A program made the position numbers and the translations under genes. DNA of 48,100 nt, taken from Thermodesulfobacteriota bacterium (lineage in GTDB: Bacteria; Desulfobacterota; Desulfobacteria; Desulfobacterales; JAUWMJ01). Below are positions 33,190 through 45,960 of this stretch, in pieces; the first letter of the stretch is position 1; each line of letters opens with the position of its first letter. The notes below the pieces were generated by a model. That model had not been told where the DNA came from and made no database searches. It saw nothing but the letters and a program-made list of their open reading frames with translations. Location: positions 19,558 to 67,657 of the forward strand of contig JAXHVO010000051.1 in NCBI GenBank assembly GCA_034189135.1. The letters are read 5' to 3'.

Positions 33190-33789
33190 TTACAGTTTGG
33201 TGCCTTTTAACAATTTTTCAGCGAAGTGACGCCCCGTATGGTAGGCTTCATCCAGATAATTTTGATGATTCAGGATATCACCCTCGAGGTCGAGACCACG
33301 ATAACAGAGCGATTTTTCCAGCTTCATATCAAGCGTGTCCATAAAATAGCGCATACTTAAAATGGCACCGTCAAACAATTTTTTCCCCTGAGTCGCTCCA
33401 ACTGAAATAAAAATGCCCCTTCGTGAAAAATTTCGGGACGAAGGTGGGATTTTATCAATCCAATGCTGCTTCACCCACAAAGACTGGCAGCGGTCCATGA
33501 ATGCTTTGGTATGTGCGCTGACTGCATAGAAGAATATCGGACTGGCAATGATCAATCCCGGTGCCGCCAAAATCTGCTCGATTACTAGTTGAAAATCGTC
33601 CTGGATGACGCATTTTCCTTGTTGTTTGCAACCATATATTTCCAAGCAGGGTGAAATTTTTAGGTCCCGTAATACAAATTCCTTAACCGTTGCTCCCGCA
33701 TCATGAGCACCTGAAACGGCTTTTTTTAAAAGGGTAGCTGTATTGCCATTTCTGCGTGGACTTCCATATATAGCGACGATATCAGTCAT
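33190..33789 (-). CDS. NADPH-dependent FMN reductase / flavodoxin-family protein
   Basis: A 199-residue flavodoxin-like protein. The FMN-phosphate loop is AIYGSPRRNGNTATLL and the flavin ring segment is IIASPIFFYAVSAHTKAFMDR. Between them CLEIYGCKQQGKC places three Cys at C-X5-C-X5-C, similar to but looser than the cluster motif of iron-sulfur flavoproteins. It should bind FMN and shuttle electrons in the cytoplasm; partner and substrate are unknown. I start at the ATG at 33789 after GGAG; the frame is open to 33825. A four-Cys cluster motif is not complete, so an iron-sulfur centre is uncertain. Confidence 0.82.
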   Translation of the reverse strand: MTDIVAIYGSPRRNGNTATLLKKAVSGAHDAGATVKEFVLRDLKISPCLEIYGCKQQGKCVIQDDFQLVIEQILAAPGLIIASPIFFYAVSAHTKAFMDRCQSLWVKQHWIDKIPPSSRNFSRRGIFISVGATQGKKLFDGAILSMRYFMDTLDMKLEKSLCYRGLDLEGDILNHQNYLDEAYHTGRHFAEKLLKGTKL

Positions 33790-34138
33790 AACACAAAACT
33801 CCATATGATCGTTCCGCAGGAACAAAGATTATATGTTGTGATACAAAATTATGTTTATGATAGAAAATACAATTATTTTTCTGGTAAAGTCAAAGCAAAA
33901 CAATTTGATAATCTTTGCTTCAAGACGGATATGCCATGGTGGTTTTTAACGGTGAAGAGACTGAAGATGAATCCGCAGAAAAAAATTGGCGCAATTTTTC
34001 AGGGAAGAAGGTGAAATAGTATAGGTTCTTTAATTGGCCGAATGGCCAACAGCTATCTATCCCCATAGAAATGGGATAGATAGCATTGTCTGTTTCCTGT
34101 TGCCGGGAAAAATGACTCAAAAAGCGGAGCCCAGTCGC
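33790..34138. other. Gene-free region between the flavoprotein and pyruvate oxidoreductase genes, with a perfect hairpin
   Basis: About 350 AT-rich bases. Near the right end GCTATCTATCCC (34053-34064) pairs perfectly with GGGATAGATAGC (about 34074-34085), and TTGGCC/GGCCAA lies just left of it. These follow the pyruvate oxidoreductase stop on the minus strand, so they may end that transcript or protect its 3' end, although no T-run follows. Nothing else is supported. Confidence 0.5.
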
Positions 34139-37672
<3,534 letters not shown>

Positions 37673-37779
37673 TTATCTGCTATTTCATTATGTTAAAAAA
37701 AGATTTGCCTGCGCATGCCAATGACCTGAATTTGTACCGCTTGTCATAAATATGTTCCGAAATATGGAATTGCGGTATA

Positions 37780-37832
37780 AGTGGTTGTAGAAAAAAACGT
37801 TTTGATAACGGAACGTTTTTTTGACAACCACT
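37780..37832 (-). terminator. Long stem-loop between fumarase and pyruvate oxidoreductase
   Basis: AGTGGTTGTAGAAAAAAACG (37780-37799) pairs with its near-perfect complement CGTTTTTTTGACAACCACT (37814-37832), with about two mismatches. The stem is about 21 bp with a ten-base loop. It lies 105 bases after the fumarase stop and 130 bases before the pyruvate oxidoreductase ATG. The A/T-runs inside the stem make terminator function plausible, but an operator is also possible. Confidence 0.5.
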
Positions 37833-37937
37833 ATAAAAACTTGATCATGGCTGTTCAACACGCCATAAATAAGATTTGTAGAACCAAAGGAATTTTATTA
37901 TTTCAACAGATATGATTTGTAAAGGAAAAAAGCGTTA

Positions 37938-39548
37938 TCAAAGGAGATTTTCAAAAAAATCATTCCCCTTGTCATCCACTAGGATAAATGCGGGAAAATT
38001 TTTAACCGTTATCATGAATATGGCTTCCATGCCCAGTTCAGGATATTCAATGGTTTCAACATTTTTGATGCATTCTTTTCCCAGTCTCGCTGCAGGTCCC
38101 CCAATAGAGCCAAGGTAGAATCCGCCGTATTTTTGACATGATTCGGTGACCACCTTTGACCGGTTTCCTTTGGCCAGCATCACCATGGATCCACCTTGCT
38201 CCTGGAAAATCGGTACATATGGATCCATGCGTCCTGCGGTGGTCGGGCCGAATGAACCGGAAGGATATCCCGGGGGCGTTTTTGCCGGGCCGGCATAATA
38301 GATAATGTGATCTTTGATATATTGAGGCAGGCCTTCCCCCCTGTCCAGGCGCTCCTTTAGTTTGGCATGGGCGATATCCCGTGCCACCACGATTTTTCCT
38401 GACAGCAAAAGGGGTGTGGCCACCGGATATTTGCTAAGGATGGCCCGGATTTCATCCATGGGTTGGCTTAAATCTACTTTAACCGCATCATCATCGCTTG
38501 CTGCCTCAGGCTCAGGCAGATATTGTACCGGGTTGGTTTCAAGTTTTTCCAGGTAAATGCCATCTTTGGTTATTTTGGCTTTTATATTCCGGTCCGCGCT
38601 GCAGCTGACACCAATCCCGATGGGGCAGGAAGCACCGTGCCTGGGCAGGCGTACCACCCGAGTATCCAGGCAAAAGTATTTTCCGCCGAACTGTGCGCCG
38701 ATTCCGAGCTGTTGAGAAATTTTTAAAATTTCATCTTCCAGGCCCGTGTCCCTGAATGCATGCCCGGATTCACTGCCTTTGGTGGGAAGTTTGTCCAGAT
38801 AACCGGCACTGGCCAGTTTTACGGTTTTTAAATTTGCTTCCGCCGAAGTCCCACCCACCACAAAAGCCAGGTGATAGGGCGGACAGGCCGCCGTCCCAAG
38901 GGATTTCATTTTTTCTTTCATGAAATTCACCAGGTTTTCCGGGGTAAGGGTGGCCTTGGTTTCCTGGTATAGGTAAGTCTTGTTGGCCGATCCTCCTCCT
39001 TTGGCAATAAAAAGGAATTTATAATCATCGCCCTGGGTGGCATATAGCTCGATCTGAGCCGGAAGATTGCATGCGGTATTTTTTTCATCATACATCGTCA
39101 GCGGGGCGTTTTGAGAATACCGCAGATTATTTTTTGTATACGCCTTAAAAATCCCCCGTGAAATTGCTTCTTCGTCCGCAACGTCGGTCCACACCTGCTG
39201 CCCTTTTTTCCCTATCACAACGGCGGTGCCGGTGTCCTGGCACATGGGAAACTCACCTTCTGCTGAAATAACGGCATTTTTCAGCATTTCAAGTGCCACA
39301 TACCTGTCGTTATCGCTGCTTTCCGGGTCATGTAAAATATTTTCCACCAATTTTAAATGAGACGGCCTCAGTAAGTGGGCCACATCCTGGAAAGCCTGTT
39401 CAGCAAGAAACTCAAGTCCTTCGGGAGCTATTTTTAAAATTTTACTGCCTTCAAATGATTTTACTGAAACATGTTTTTGAGTTAACCGACGATATTCGGT
39501 GGTGTCTTCTCCAAGGGGAAACATTTCCTGGTAGGTAAAATCCATCAT
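37938..39548 (-). CDS. Class I fumarate hydratase (alpha and beta regions in one chain)
   Basis: A 536-residue iron-sulfur fumarase with the usual single-chain layout. Cluster Cys residues are seen in [20 protein letters not shown] and [11 protein letters not shown]. The beta region contains [21 protein letters not shown] and SIGGPAARL. It hydrates fumarate to malate in the cytoplasm; the cluster is oxygen-sensitive, which fits an anaerobe. The ATG follows GGAGAGG. The FMN-binding lipoprotein gene ends 26 bases upstream on the same strand, so they may share a transcript. FumA and FumB cannot be told apart by sequence, and tartrate dehydratase is a distant alternative. Confidence 0.93.
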   Translation of the reverse strand: MMDFTYQEMFPLGEDTTEYRRLTQKHVSVKSFEGSKILKIAPEGLEFLAEQAFQDVAHLLRPSHLKLVENILHDPESSDNDRYVALEMLKNAVISAEGEFPMCQDTGTAVVIGKKGQQVWTDVADEEAISRGIFKAYTKNNLRYSQNAPLTMYDEKNTACNLPAQIELYATQGDDYKFLFIAKGGGSANKTYLYQETKATLTPENLVNFMKEKMKSLGTAACPPYHLAFVVGGTSAEANLKTVKLASAGYLDKLPTKGSESGHAFRDTGLEDEILKISQQLGIGAQFGGKYFCLDTRVVRLPRHGASCPIGIGVSCSADRNIKAKITKDGIYLEKLETNPVQYLPEPEAASDDDAVKVDLSQPMDEIRAILSKYPVATPLLLSGKIVVARDIAHAKLKERLDRGEGLPQYIKDHIIYYAGPAKTPPGYPSGSFGPTTAGRMDPYVPIFQEQGGSMVMLAKGNRSKVVTESCQKYGGFYLGSIGGPAARLGKECIKNVETIEYPELGMEAIFMITVKNFPAFILVDDKGNDFFENLL

Positions 39549-39574
39549 CTAAACCTCTCCTATTTGTAACTGTC

Positions 39575-39952
39575 TTATTGGTAAGCCTTTTCAATTGCCT
39601 TCTGTACGGCGTTCATAATCACTCTGCTACTGTTGGTCGCTCCGGAGATCGCATCAACCTTGGTGGACTGTTGGGCTAAGATTCTTTGGGGAATAATCTT
39701 GTCCGTCTTTCTGCCTATCCATGAGGCGGTATGCTTTACCAGCGCCACATCGGTTATCCGGCCTTCTGCAATGGTAACCTTTACCACGACCTTATTGAAT
39801 CCTTTGCGGTATTCCCCTTCATAAACACCGTTTTTTAATCCTTGAGGGTCAACCGGTGCGCCCGTCAACGGCGCGATCTGGCAGCTGGCGGAACTTAGAA
39901 TCATACCAACGGCGATAATAATCAGGGAGCAGGATTTAAAAAGATTTTGCAT
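39575..39952 (-). CDS. FMN-binding domain lipoprotein
   Basis: About 125 residues. A signal sequence (LIIIAVGMILSSASC) ends in a lipobox-like Cys near residue 24, so the mature protein should be lipid-anchored outside the inner membrane. The domain is an FMN-binding domain with the covalent attachment motif SGATNSS, where FMN is put on the Thr by ApbE in related proteins. It should carry electrons to or from a periplasmic flavoenzyme. The ATG at 39952 follows GGAGGT; the frame is open to 39973. It is followed closely by the fumarase gene, a pairing that may relate to fumarate metabolism, but no fumarate reductase is present here. Confidence 0.8.
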   Translation of the reverse strand: MQNLFKSCSLIIIAVGMILSSASCQIAPLTGAPVDPQGLKNGVYEGEYRKGFNKVVVKVTIAEGRITDVALVKHTASWIGRKTDKIIPQRILAQQSTKVDAISGATNSSRVIMNAVQKAIEKAYQ

Positions 39953-40075
39953 GAATACCTCCAATCTGACCATGATTACCTGAATGATATCCGAGAGTCT
40001 CCAGCGGTGAAAAATTCAGGGGTCAGAGCATTGGGTTGGTTGGTGGTCGCTAGTCACTTCTCTGAAGGGACATCT

Positions 40076-41428
40076 TTATCCGGCGGGAAGGGCTTCACGC
40101 CCAATATCGACGATAATCTGTTCATTCAGAAGCTCTTCAAATTGCACATGCACACTGCTTTCATCAAAAGGCTGAAGGTGAACGGCCACGATCTTACCGT
40201 TGCAGTTGATTTTGTGCTTGCCTGACTGGTTTTGGTAAATAGTTTGAATGTTTATCCAGGAGTCTAACAACTGGCTGGCATCTTCTTTTTTATTAATCTT
40301 AAACCCATAACTGATACCACCTGCCGAAATATCAAACAGGGATACCTTATAGGGTCTCCTTAGCGGTTTTCCCAATTGGTCTAAAGGCTGAACCAGGGCA
40401 TTGCTGGAGAACTTAACCCGCTTATGCCCCCTTAACTGCAGCCCTGATTTTTGTATCAACTCGCCCACGCTTTCAAACGAGTTGGAAAAAACTCTCAGTT
40501 TATTTTCAATACCGGGTTGATTTTTCTCCCACTCGGTGAGAATATTTTTTTCCAGAAAAAACACTTCCGCATCCGTGATGGCGACCAGAGAAGTGGTACA
40601 TACGGTAAAGGAGAAAAACGCTCCGTCATTTGCCAGGTTACCGGGTGTTAACTCTTTCAAAACCGCTTCCTGCAGTCCGAAGCGATCGTAGTATACCATT
40701 TGAAGTCGGCCACTTTTGATAAAATAGATGTTTGAATCGATCTGACCCTGTTCAAAAACAGGCTGACCCGCTTTAATTGCTTTCCTTTTCATGGCAAAAT
40801 AGAGGGCATTGGCTTCGTCCTTGGTAAGGGTTTCAAAAAGTTTGGCATATGTTTGAATAAAGTTTTCATCCATGGCCTTGCTTTTTTCTTCTTCAATGAT
40901 TTCGCCTGAACGGACAATTTCATTTAACGCCATGGGGGCAACTTCATACAGCTTTTCTCTGAGTTTTTCCGCCCGTGTAAAATCGTTTTCCTTAGAGGAT
41001 GCGGTGATCATTTCCAGCAAAACTTTTGCGGCATTTTCCTGATCTCCCTGCTCAACATAGTGGTCCACCATTTTTTCCTGGTCTGAAATATCGCTTTCCG
41101 GTGGCAATTTTTCTTTCTTTTCGGCGGAGATATCCTCTTTTTGGGCAGGTGGTTTTATTTCGGCTTTGTCTTTCTTTTGTTCTGTTGCTGAACCGGTGCT
41201 TACTGGAATAGCAGCCCCGCAATGTTTGCAAATCTGAGCGGGAGACTGGCTGAGACCACATTCCGGGCATTCTATCCACTTGCTTTGTTGCTTGCTTGCT
41301 GGAGGGGTTTCTTTTTGTACAAAAAATTTGGTCTGGCATTTTTTACATCTGGAATAAACACCCTTAGCCGGAATTCTGGCATCATCGACCCTGTATTCGG
41401 TTTTACAGTTCGGGCACTGAATGTTCAT
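40076..41428 (-). CDS. Zinc-ribbon / cyclic nucleotide-binding / PilZ multidomain protein
   Basis: A 450-residue cytoplasmic protein. Residues 1-40 are an MJ0042-type zinc finger (CPNCKTEY, CKKCQTKF). Residues about 51-72 form a second zinc ribbon (CPECGLSQ, CKHCGAAI). A charged linker and helical segment follow, then a cNMP-binding fold at about 220-315 (AGQPVFEQGQIDSNIYFIKSG). The C-terminal 110 residues are PilZ, with RGHKRVKF (RxxxR-like) and DISAGGISYGF. It may bind c-di-GMP and perhaps a cyclic nucleotide. The cNMP fold lacks a clear phosphate-binding Arg in the expected loop, so nucleotide binding is doubtful. No enzymatic output is visible. Context gives no partner. Confidence 0.82.
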   Translation of the reverse strand: MNIQCPNCKTEYRVDDARIPAKGVYSRCKKCQTKFFVQKETPPASKQQSKWIECPECGLSQSPAQICKHCGAAIPVSTGSATEQKKDKAEIKPPAQKEDISAEKKEKLPPESDISDQEKMVDHYVEQGDQENAAKVLLEMITASSKENDFTRAEKLREKLYEVAPMALNEIVRSGEIIEEEKSKAMDENFIQTYAKLFETLTKDEANALYFAMKRKAIKAGQPVFEQGQIDSNIYFIKSGRLQMVYYDRFGLQEAVLKELTPGNLANDGAFFSFTVCTTSLVAITDAEVFFLEKNILTEWEKNQPGIENKLRVFSNSFESVGELIQKSGLQLRGHKRVKFSSNALVQPLDQLGKPLRRPYKVSLFDISAGGISYGFKINKKEDASQLLDSWINIQTIYQNQSGKHKINCNGKIVAVHLQPFDESSVHVQFEELLNEQIIVDIGREALPAG

Positions 41429-41820
41429 GTTCGACCCCCTTCAGCGGTGGGATAGGAAATCAGACCTTACGAGACCATCAAAATCCGGACTTTTAGCTAC
41501 AATTTTTCAAACACCTATATTATTACATGATTTTATGAACTATATCAATGTTTTTATAGGCGAAATTTCGATTTTTGTCGGTTTTTTCTATCTGCGGTAA
41601 GCCGCCTTCAAAGGCAACCGGATTAAATTTGCGTTTGTTCTTTAAGAAATTTAACATTATAAATAAAGGTCATCTCCCGATTAGTTGTAGTTAATTCAGA
41701 CAAGGCAGGTGAATCATCTTCAAATGAGTCGGTGTGGTTCCAGAGGGCTCAAGGGGCCAAGGATTCAAGGGCTCGAGTGAAATACTAAAGAATTACAAGG
41801 CAGGGAAAGGAAACCAAGAA
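41429..41820. other. Intergenic region upstream of the Sir2 gene, with a TTCAAGG-type repeat
   Basis: About 390 bases without a gene. At 41744-41780 is a run of AGGGCTCAAGG, CAAGGATTCAAGGG and CTCGAGTG, the third occurrence of the repeat type seen at 5619-5655 and 18231-18258. No promoter can be supported with confidence. Confidence 0.4.
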
Positions 41821-42582
41821 ATGAATAAAGAGATCACCATTATTGCACAAAAAATGCGGGAAACCGATAAAAATGTTATTTTCACCGGTGCCGGCATATC
41901 CACTGAAAGCGGCATTCCGGATTACCGCAGTCAGGGTGGAATCTGGGAAAAATTCCGTCCGGTCTATTTTGATGAGTTCATGTCATCCAAAGAAGCTCGG
42001 ATTGAATACTGGCGTCGATGGTCGCAACTCTATGACGATTTGGCACAGGCAAAACCCAACCCCGCTCATTTGGCTGTAGCCGGACTTTATAAAATGGGAC
42101 TCCTTGAAGCGGTGATCACGCAAAATATTGACGGGTTGCACCAGCAGGCAGGCCTTCCGCACGATAAAATAATCGAACTACACGGCAGTACCCGCAGGAT
42201 AAGGTGTATGCGTTGCAGCAAAATATCCTCCATCCATGAAGCCAAAAAGCGCCTGGATGAACAAGATCTTGCGCCGGAATGCGAGTGCGGCGGTTACCTG
42301 AAGCCGGACACCATATCTTTCGGACAGGCCATGCCCGTAGATAAAGTCGAACAGGCGATAAAACGTTCTAAAAACAGCCATTTCTTTATGGTGGTGGGCT
42401 CGACCCTGGTGGTTCAGCCTGCGGCACATATGCCGGTCTATGCTAAAAACAACGGGGCGTTTGTTGCCATGATCAACCTGTCTGAGACTCCGTGTGATGG
42501 GATATGCGACGTACGAATAAATGGAAAAGCGGCAGAAGTTTTGCAAAAAATCACTAATGCAATACAGCAAAATGGTCGATAA
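41821..42582 (+). CDS. Sir2-family NAD-dependent protein deacylase
   Basis: A 253-residue sirtuin. The NAD site is VIFTGAGISTESGIPDYRS, the catalytic His follows QNIDGLH in IELHGS, and the zinc Cys are CMRC and CECGG. Sirtuins remove acyl groups from lysine using NAD, with nicotinamide released. The ATG at 41821 gives the family N-terminus after AAAGGAAACC; an upstream frame to 41734 runs through repeat DNA and is not used. The CheW-LysM gene follows after 36 bases on the same strand, possibly co-transcribed. The usual specificity residues for desuccinylase (Tyr and Arg near the NAD site) are not evident, so deacetylase activity is likelier. Confidence 0.93.
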   Translation: MNKEITIIAQKMRETDKNVIFTGAGISTESGIPDYRSQGGIWEKFRPVYFDEFMSSKEARIEYWRRWSQLYDDLAQAKPNPAHLAVAGLYKMGLLEAVITQNIDGLHQQAGLPHDKIIELHGSTRRIRCMRCSKISSIHEAKKRLDEQDLAPECECGGYLKPDTISFGQAMPVDKVEQAIKRSKNSHFFMVVGSTLVVQPAAHMPVYAKNNGAFVAMINLSETPCDGICDVRINGKAAEVLQKITNAIQQNGR

Positions 42583-42618
42583 TAGTTATGATTTAGAGTC
42601 ACCTTAAAATTAAAGATT

Positions 42619-44172
42619 ATGGACAACACGCAACACCACAACGCTTTTTTAACTTTTCGGGTAGGACCTTTTTGCTTGGCTGTTCCGGCAGTGGACGCGG
42701 AAGCGATTATTACCATGCCGGAAATCAGATCCGTGCCGCTTACCCCTGCCTCTATATCAGGCGTGTTTTCCCATCGCGGTAAAATTACAGTGGTGATCAG
42801 CCTCAAACGTAAATTCGGCCTGAAGGAATCGGACGACCGATCGGCTGGCCAGCTGATTATATCACGCCTGAATTCGGGTTTGAAGGCCTTTCGGGTGGAT
42901 GAAGTGCTGGATATTATTCCTGCTTCAGGTTTAAATTTCAGCACGTTGCCTGCATTTGGCCGGATCACCGCATTCGACAAATTTGCAGTCAAACATGACG
43001 AAATCATTTTACGCACCGATTTCGAACTTCTTTTCCGCCTGGAAGAATCAAAGGAAGTTGCCGATTCGCTGAAAAACTTAACCAAAACGCTAAAACCGGA
43101 GCCGGATTCTGATCAACCTGTGTCTGATGAAGATGTACCTATATCAGAACCCCACTCTCAAACAACCCCTGAAGAGAATAACGGCATAGAGCCCCCCCAG
43201 CATTCAGACAGCGGTGACTCTTCTCAATCTGACGGCAATCCTGCAGACACTCACCCTGAAGAGGTTTCAGCACAAAAAGCTGGGGCGGTGGATAAAAGGG
43301 CTTTATTAAAACCGAATCGCAGGCCAGTGCGAAAACCAATACCCTATAAAGCACGACCGGCTCAAAGAAAAACCCCGAATGGATACGGATTACCCCCGGA
43401 CCGCCAAGACGCCACCCAACCGCCCAAAAGAGTCCTGCGGCTGGTGGTTGCCGCTATGGTGATCCTGGGTATTATTTTCGCATCCATGATATGGCTATGG
43501 CCGATAAACGATAAGGATCTCAAGGTGGCTTATGGGCCGGTGAAACCGGCGGAAAATCACAGCCGGGATGTTTTTACCCAGCCCCCTGATTTTTCTCAAC
43601 AAGAGGTAACAGGTGATACTTCAGAGATAGTTGCGGATACCGTTGAGGTATCCGAAGATAAGAATGATGAACCAGTTAAACCAGAGGAACCTGAGGCGGT
43701 GGAACAGATACCGCTGAAAACGGCAGAAAAAACTTTCGAGACAGTTGAAAAGGATAGTGCGGATTTTACCGCGCCACCGAAAAACAAGGAAATCCTGAGA
43801 ATCGATACGGACGATTTTACCCTGACTGTTGAGCGGCCGCAGTCGTCAAAAACAGAACCGGCGGTGCCACCCGAGCAAAAGACGATTGATGAAGATTCAC
43901 CCCCATTGAAAACGGATGAACAATTCCCCCGCAAAACCCAACAAGCACCGCCGGAAAAAACAGATCAAACCAATTCAGCGCCTGCGGCAGCGGGAAATAT
44001 GGAAATTATACACATCGTGGTAAAGGGCGATACGTTGTGGGATATTTCTGCAAAATATCTGGGTGATCCTTTCCGCTATCCGGAACTGGCAAAACTGAGC
44101 CGAATCAACGATCCGGATCTGATTTACCCCGGCGATCTGATTCGTATCACCAAAAAAAAGCAGACCGTTTAG
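42619..44172 (+). CDS. CheW-like domain - transmembrane - LysM protein
   Basis: A 517-residue protein with three parts. Residues about 8-140 are a CheW-like adaptor domain (FLTFRVGPFCLAVPAVDAEA, SISGVFSHRGKITVVISL, AFRVDEVLDII), the fold that normally links receptors to CheA. A Pro/Glu/Ser-rich stretch follows, then one transmembrane helix at about 273-293 (LVVAAMVILGIIFASM). A second acidic stretch leads to a C-terminal LysM domain at about 461-510 (VVKGDTLWDISAKYLGDP, LIYPGDLIRI), which binds peptidoglycan. The domain order puts CheW inside and LysM outside the inner membrane. It may tether a signalling array to the wall. No other chemotaxis genes are in the window. Confidence 0.85.
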   Translation: MDNTQHHNAFLTFRVGPFCLAVPAVDAEAIITMPEIRSVPLTPASISGVFSHRGKITVVISLKRKFGLKESDDRSAGQLIISRLNSGLKAFRVDEVLDIIPASGLNFSTLPAFGRITAFDKFAVKHDEIILRTDFELLFRLEESKEVADSLKNLTKTLKPEPDSDQPVSDEDVPISEPHSQTTPEENNGIEPPQHSDSGDSSQSDGNPADTHPEEVSAQKAGAVDKRALLKPNRRPVRKPIPYKARPAQRKTPNGYGLPPDRQDATQPPKRVLRLVVAAMVILGIIFASMIWLWPINDKDLKVAYGPVKPAENHSRDVFTQPPDFSQQEVTGDTSEIVADTVEVSEDKNDEPVKPEEPEAVEQIPLKTAEKTFETVEKDSADFTAPPKNKEILRIDTDDFTLTVERPQSSKTEPAVPPEQKTIDEDSPPLKTDEQFPRKTQQAPPEKTDQTNSAPAAAGNMEIIHIVVKGDTLWDISAKYLGDPFRYPELAKLSRINDPDLIYPGDLIRITKKKQTV

Positions 44173-44311
44173 CAAAAAGCCGAATTTACCACTGGCGACA
44201 GGATGCTCACAGAAACAAACGGTTAATAAAACAAAAACTTCTCAGCATTTTCTGATAACTCATTGATTAACTCGTAAGTTCAATTTAGACGGTTTCGAAA
44301 AAAGTATAACC

Positions 44312-44438
44312 GATGGCTAAACAGAAAGTTTCATATACAAGGCACAGTGGTTTTTTAGAGACGAGGCAATACAAGTAGTATGCCGAGTGTCTAAAAAACC
44401 GCTGTAACGCAGTAGATGGTACTTTCTGTGACGCCATC
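44312..44438 (-). repeat. MITE-like palindromic element, copy C (5 bases from the lgt stop)
   Basis: A 127-base element. The ends pair at 15 of 18 bases: GATGGCTAAACAGAAAGT (44312-44329) with the complement of ACTTTCTGTGACGCCATC (44421-44438). The inner hairpin is CAGTGGTTTTTTAGA (44345-44359) with TCTAAAAAACCGCTG (44390-44404), 14 of 15. The core AACGCAGTAGATG is shared with copies A and B. It lies between convergent CheW-LysM and lgt genes. Confidence 0.78.
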
Positions 44439-44443
44439 AATGT

Positions 44444-45289
44444 TCATGGGGAATCTTTTTTGCGAAGATATAGGAAAAGGAGAGCGCCGCAGCCAATCAT
44501 GGCGGCACACAGCAGCTGACCCATGGAAAACGACCAGAAGATATATCCCAGGTGAGTATCCGGCTGGCGAAAATACTCGATAAAAAATCGAACAACGCCA
44601 TAGCCAATCAGATAGAAAGCCAGCATGGCGCCGGGCGGTTTTTTTATCTTGCGGATACTCCACAAAACCGCAAACAGAAAGATTCCTTCGAGAAAAGCCT
44701 CGTATAGTTGTGAAGGGTGCCGAAGCCCGGTCCCGGGTGCAAGGGGAAAGTACATACCGATGGATGAAGAGGTCGTTCTGCCGAACAATTCACCATTGAT
44801 AAAATTCCCGAATCGGCCGAAAGTATATCCCAGCGGAATAGCGGCAATATATAAATCCGCAATCTGCCAAAAGCTTAAGCCCGCCCGGTGAGTGTATAGC
44901 CACGTACAAAAGACCACTCCGATCAGACCGCCATGGTAGGACATCCCGGATATGCCGGTAAAGGTCATTCCGTTGGAAAATTCAAAAGGCAAAATAATTT
45001 CAAGCGGATGTCTAATATAGTAGGAAAAGTTGTAAAAAATGACATATCCCAAACGGGCGCCGATAATCAATCCCACCATCATTAAGGTGGTGAGGTCTTT
45101 CACCTGGTCGGAAGTGATATCAAAGTCCTCTTCCCGTTTGATGCGGAAAAGAACCAGAAAAAAGGTAATGGCAAAAGCAACCACATACATCAAACCGTAA
45201 TACTGCAGCTTGAAAGACCCGATGCCAAATATCACCGGATCAATGTTTTCCGGGAGGTGCTGCCACCAGATTATAAATTCATCCATCAT
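44444..45289 (-). CDS. lgt: Prolipoprotein diacylglyceryl transferase
   Basis: A 281-residue inner-membrane enzyme with about seven helices. Family signatures are SYHGGLIGVV, the Lgt motif GRFGNFINGELFGR with its catalytic Arg, and RHPSQLYEAFLEG. It transfers diacylglycerol from phosphatidylglycerol to the Cys of lipoprotein precursors, the first step of lipoprotein maturation. The FMN-binding lipoprotein in this window would be one client. The ATG at 45289 opens the usual N-terminal segment. A palindromic element follows the stop. Confidence 0.95.
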   Translation of the reverse strand: MMDEFIIWWQHLPENIDPVIFGIGSFKLQYYGLMYVVAFAITFFLVLFRIKREEDFDITSDQVKDLTTLMMVGLIIGARLGYVIFYNFSYYIRHPLEIILPFEFSNGMTFTGISGMSYHGGLIGVVFCTWLYTHRAGLSFWQIADLYIAAIPLGYTFGRFGNFINGELFGRTTSSSIGMYFPLAPGTGLRHPSQLYEAFLEGIFLFAVLWSIRKIKKPPGAMLAFYLIGYGVVRFFIEYFRQPDTHLGYIFWSFSMGQLLCAAMIGCGALLFLYLRKKDSP

Positions 45290-45595
45290 TGGTTCCGTTT
45301 CCCCTTAAGACCTTCCAACTGTCCCGTTTTACCAGGGTTTCCAATCCCTCCTGGCAATTGTTGAATTAACCAACGCATGATAATGTAATATAGTCATTTA
45401 ATCTTTTCAATTGAAATTTACGGACAGTGTGATAAAATCATAAATCATAATGCGTGTAAATTGATTCTGCCAATCCGATAGGACTGCTCAGTTCTTTTGA
45501 TGCTCTTCTCAGTTGATTAATTTGCTTTTTGACTTCATGGAAGCCATGCGGTTACAAAAAAAGGAACCTGTGGCTTATTCAACGTCAGGTTGAAA
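45290..45595. other. Intergenic region between lgt and the SNase remnant
   Basis: About 300 AT-rich bases between divergent genes. It must hold the lgt promoter and whatever once drove the thermonuclease gene. I cannot support a specific site. Confidence 0.4.
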
Positions 45596-45960
45596 ATGAA
45601 AACGCTCATATCCAAAACTTTAGCCATCCTCAGCACTTTATATTTCACAACGATCTACGCATCTGTCGATGCAAATTCATGGCCCGGAAAAGCGGCAGGC
45701 GTTCGGGAAACGTGCCAAACAGTTTACGTCCGGGATGGTTTTTAATAAAAGCGTGAACGTGAAACCGGTCACGAAAGATCGATATGGCAGAACCGTTGCA
45801 TGGGTAAATTGTAATGGAAAAAGTCTTAATGAGAACCTGTTAAAAGATGGGCTTGCCTTGCACATCAAGAGATATTCATCCGATAAAAATCTTGCAATAA
45901 TGGAAAACAAAGCACGTCAAACAAAAGCCGGGCTTTGGATAAATCCGAAAGCTCAGCCTC
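45596..45960 (+). pseudogene. Broken secreted thermonuclease (SNase-like) gene
   Basis: An ATG at 45596 opens a signal peptide (MKTLISKTLAILSTLYFTT...) that runs into a stop at 45743. In another frame (from 45669) the C-terminal half of a staphylococcal-nuclease-type protein is clear: PEKRQAFGKRAKQF, DRYGRTVAWVN, LNENLLKDGLA and [11 protein letters not shown]. The missing middle should hold the first OB-fold strands with the DGDT calcium site and catalytic Arg, about 45 residues. So a deletion plus frame change killed the gene. Its 3' end is also lost: after KAQPP the sequence switches into the LuxR-type gene. The protein once would have cut nucleic acid outside the cytoplasm. Confidence 0.8.

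Noticed and set aside
33805-34014. 69-residue frame left of the pyruvate oxidoreductase gene
   Set aside because: AT-rich, with no family likeness and no good ribosome binding site.
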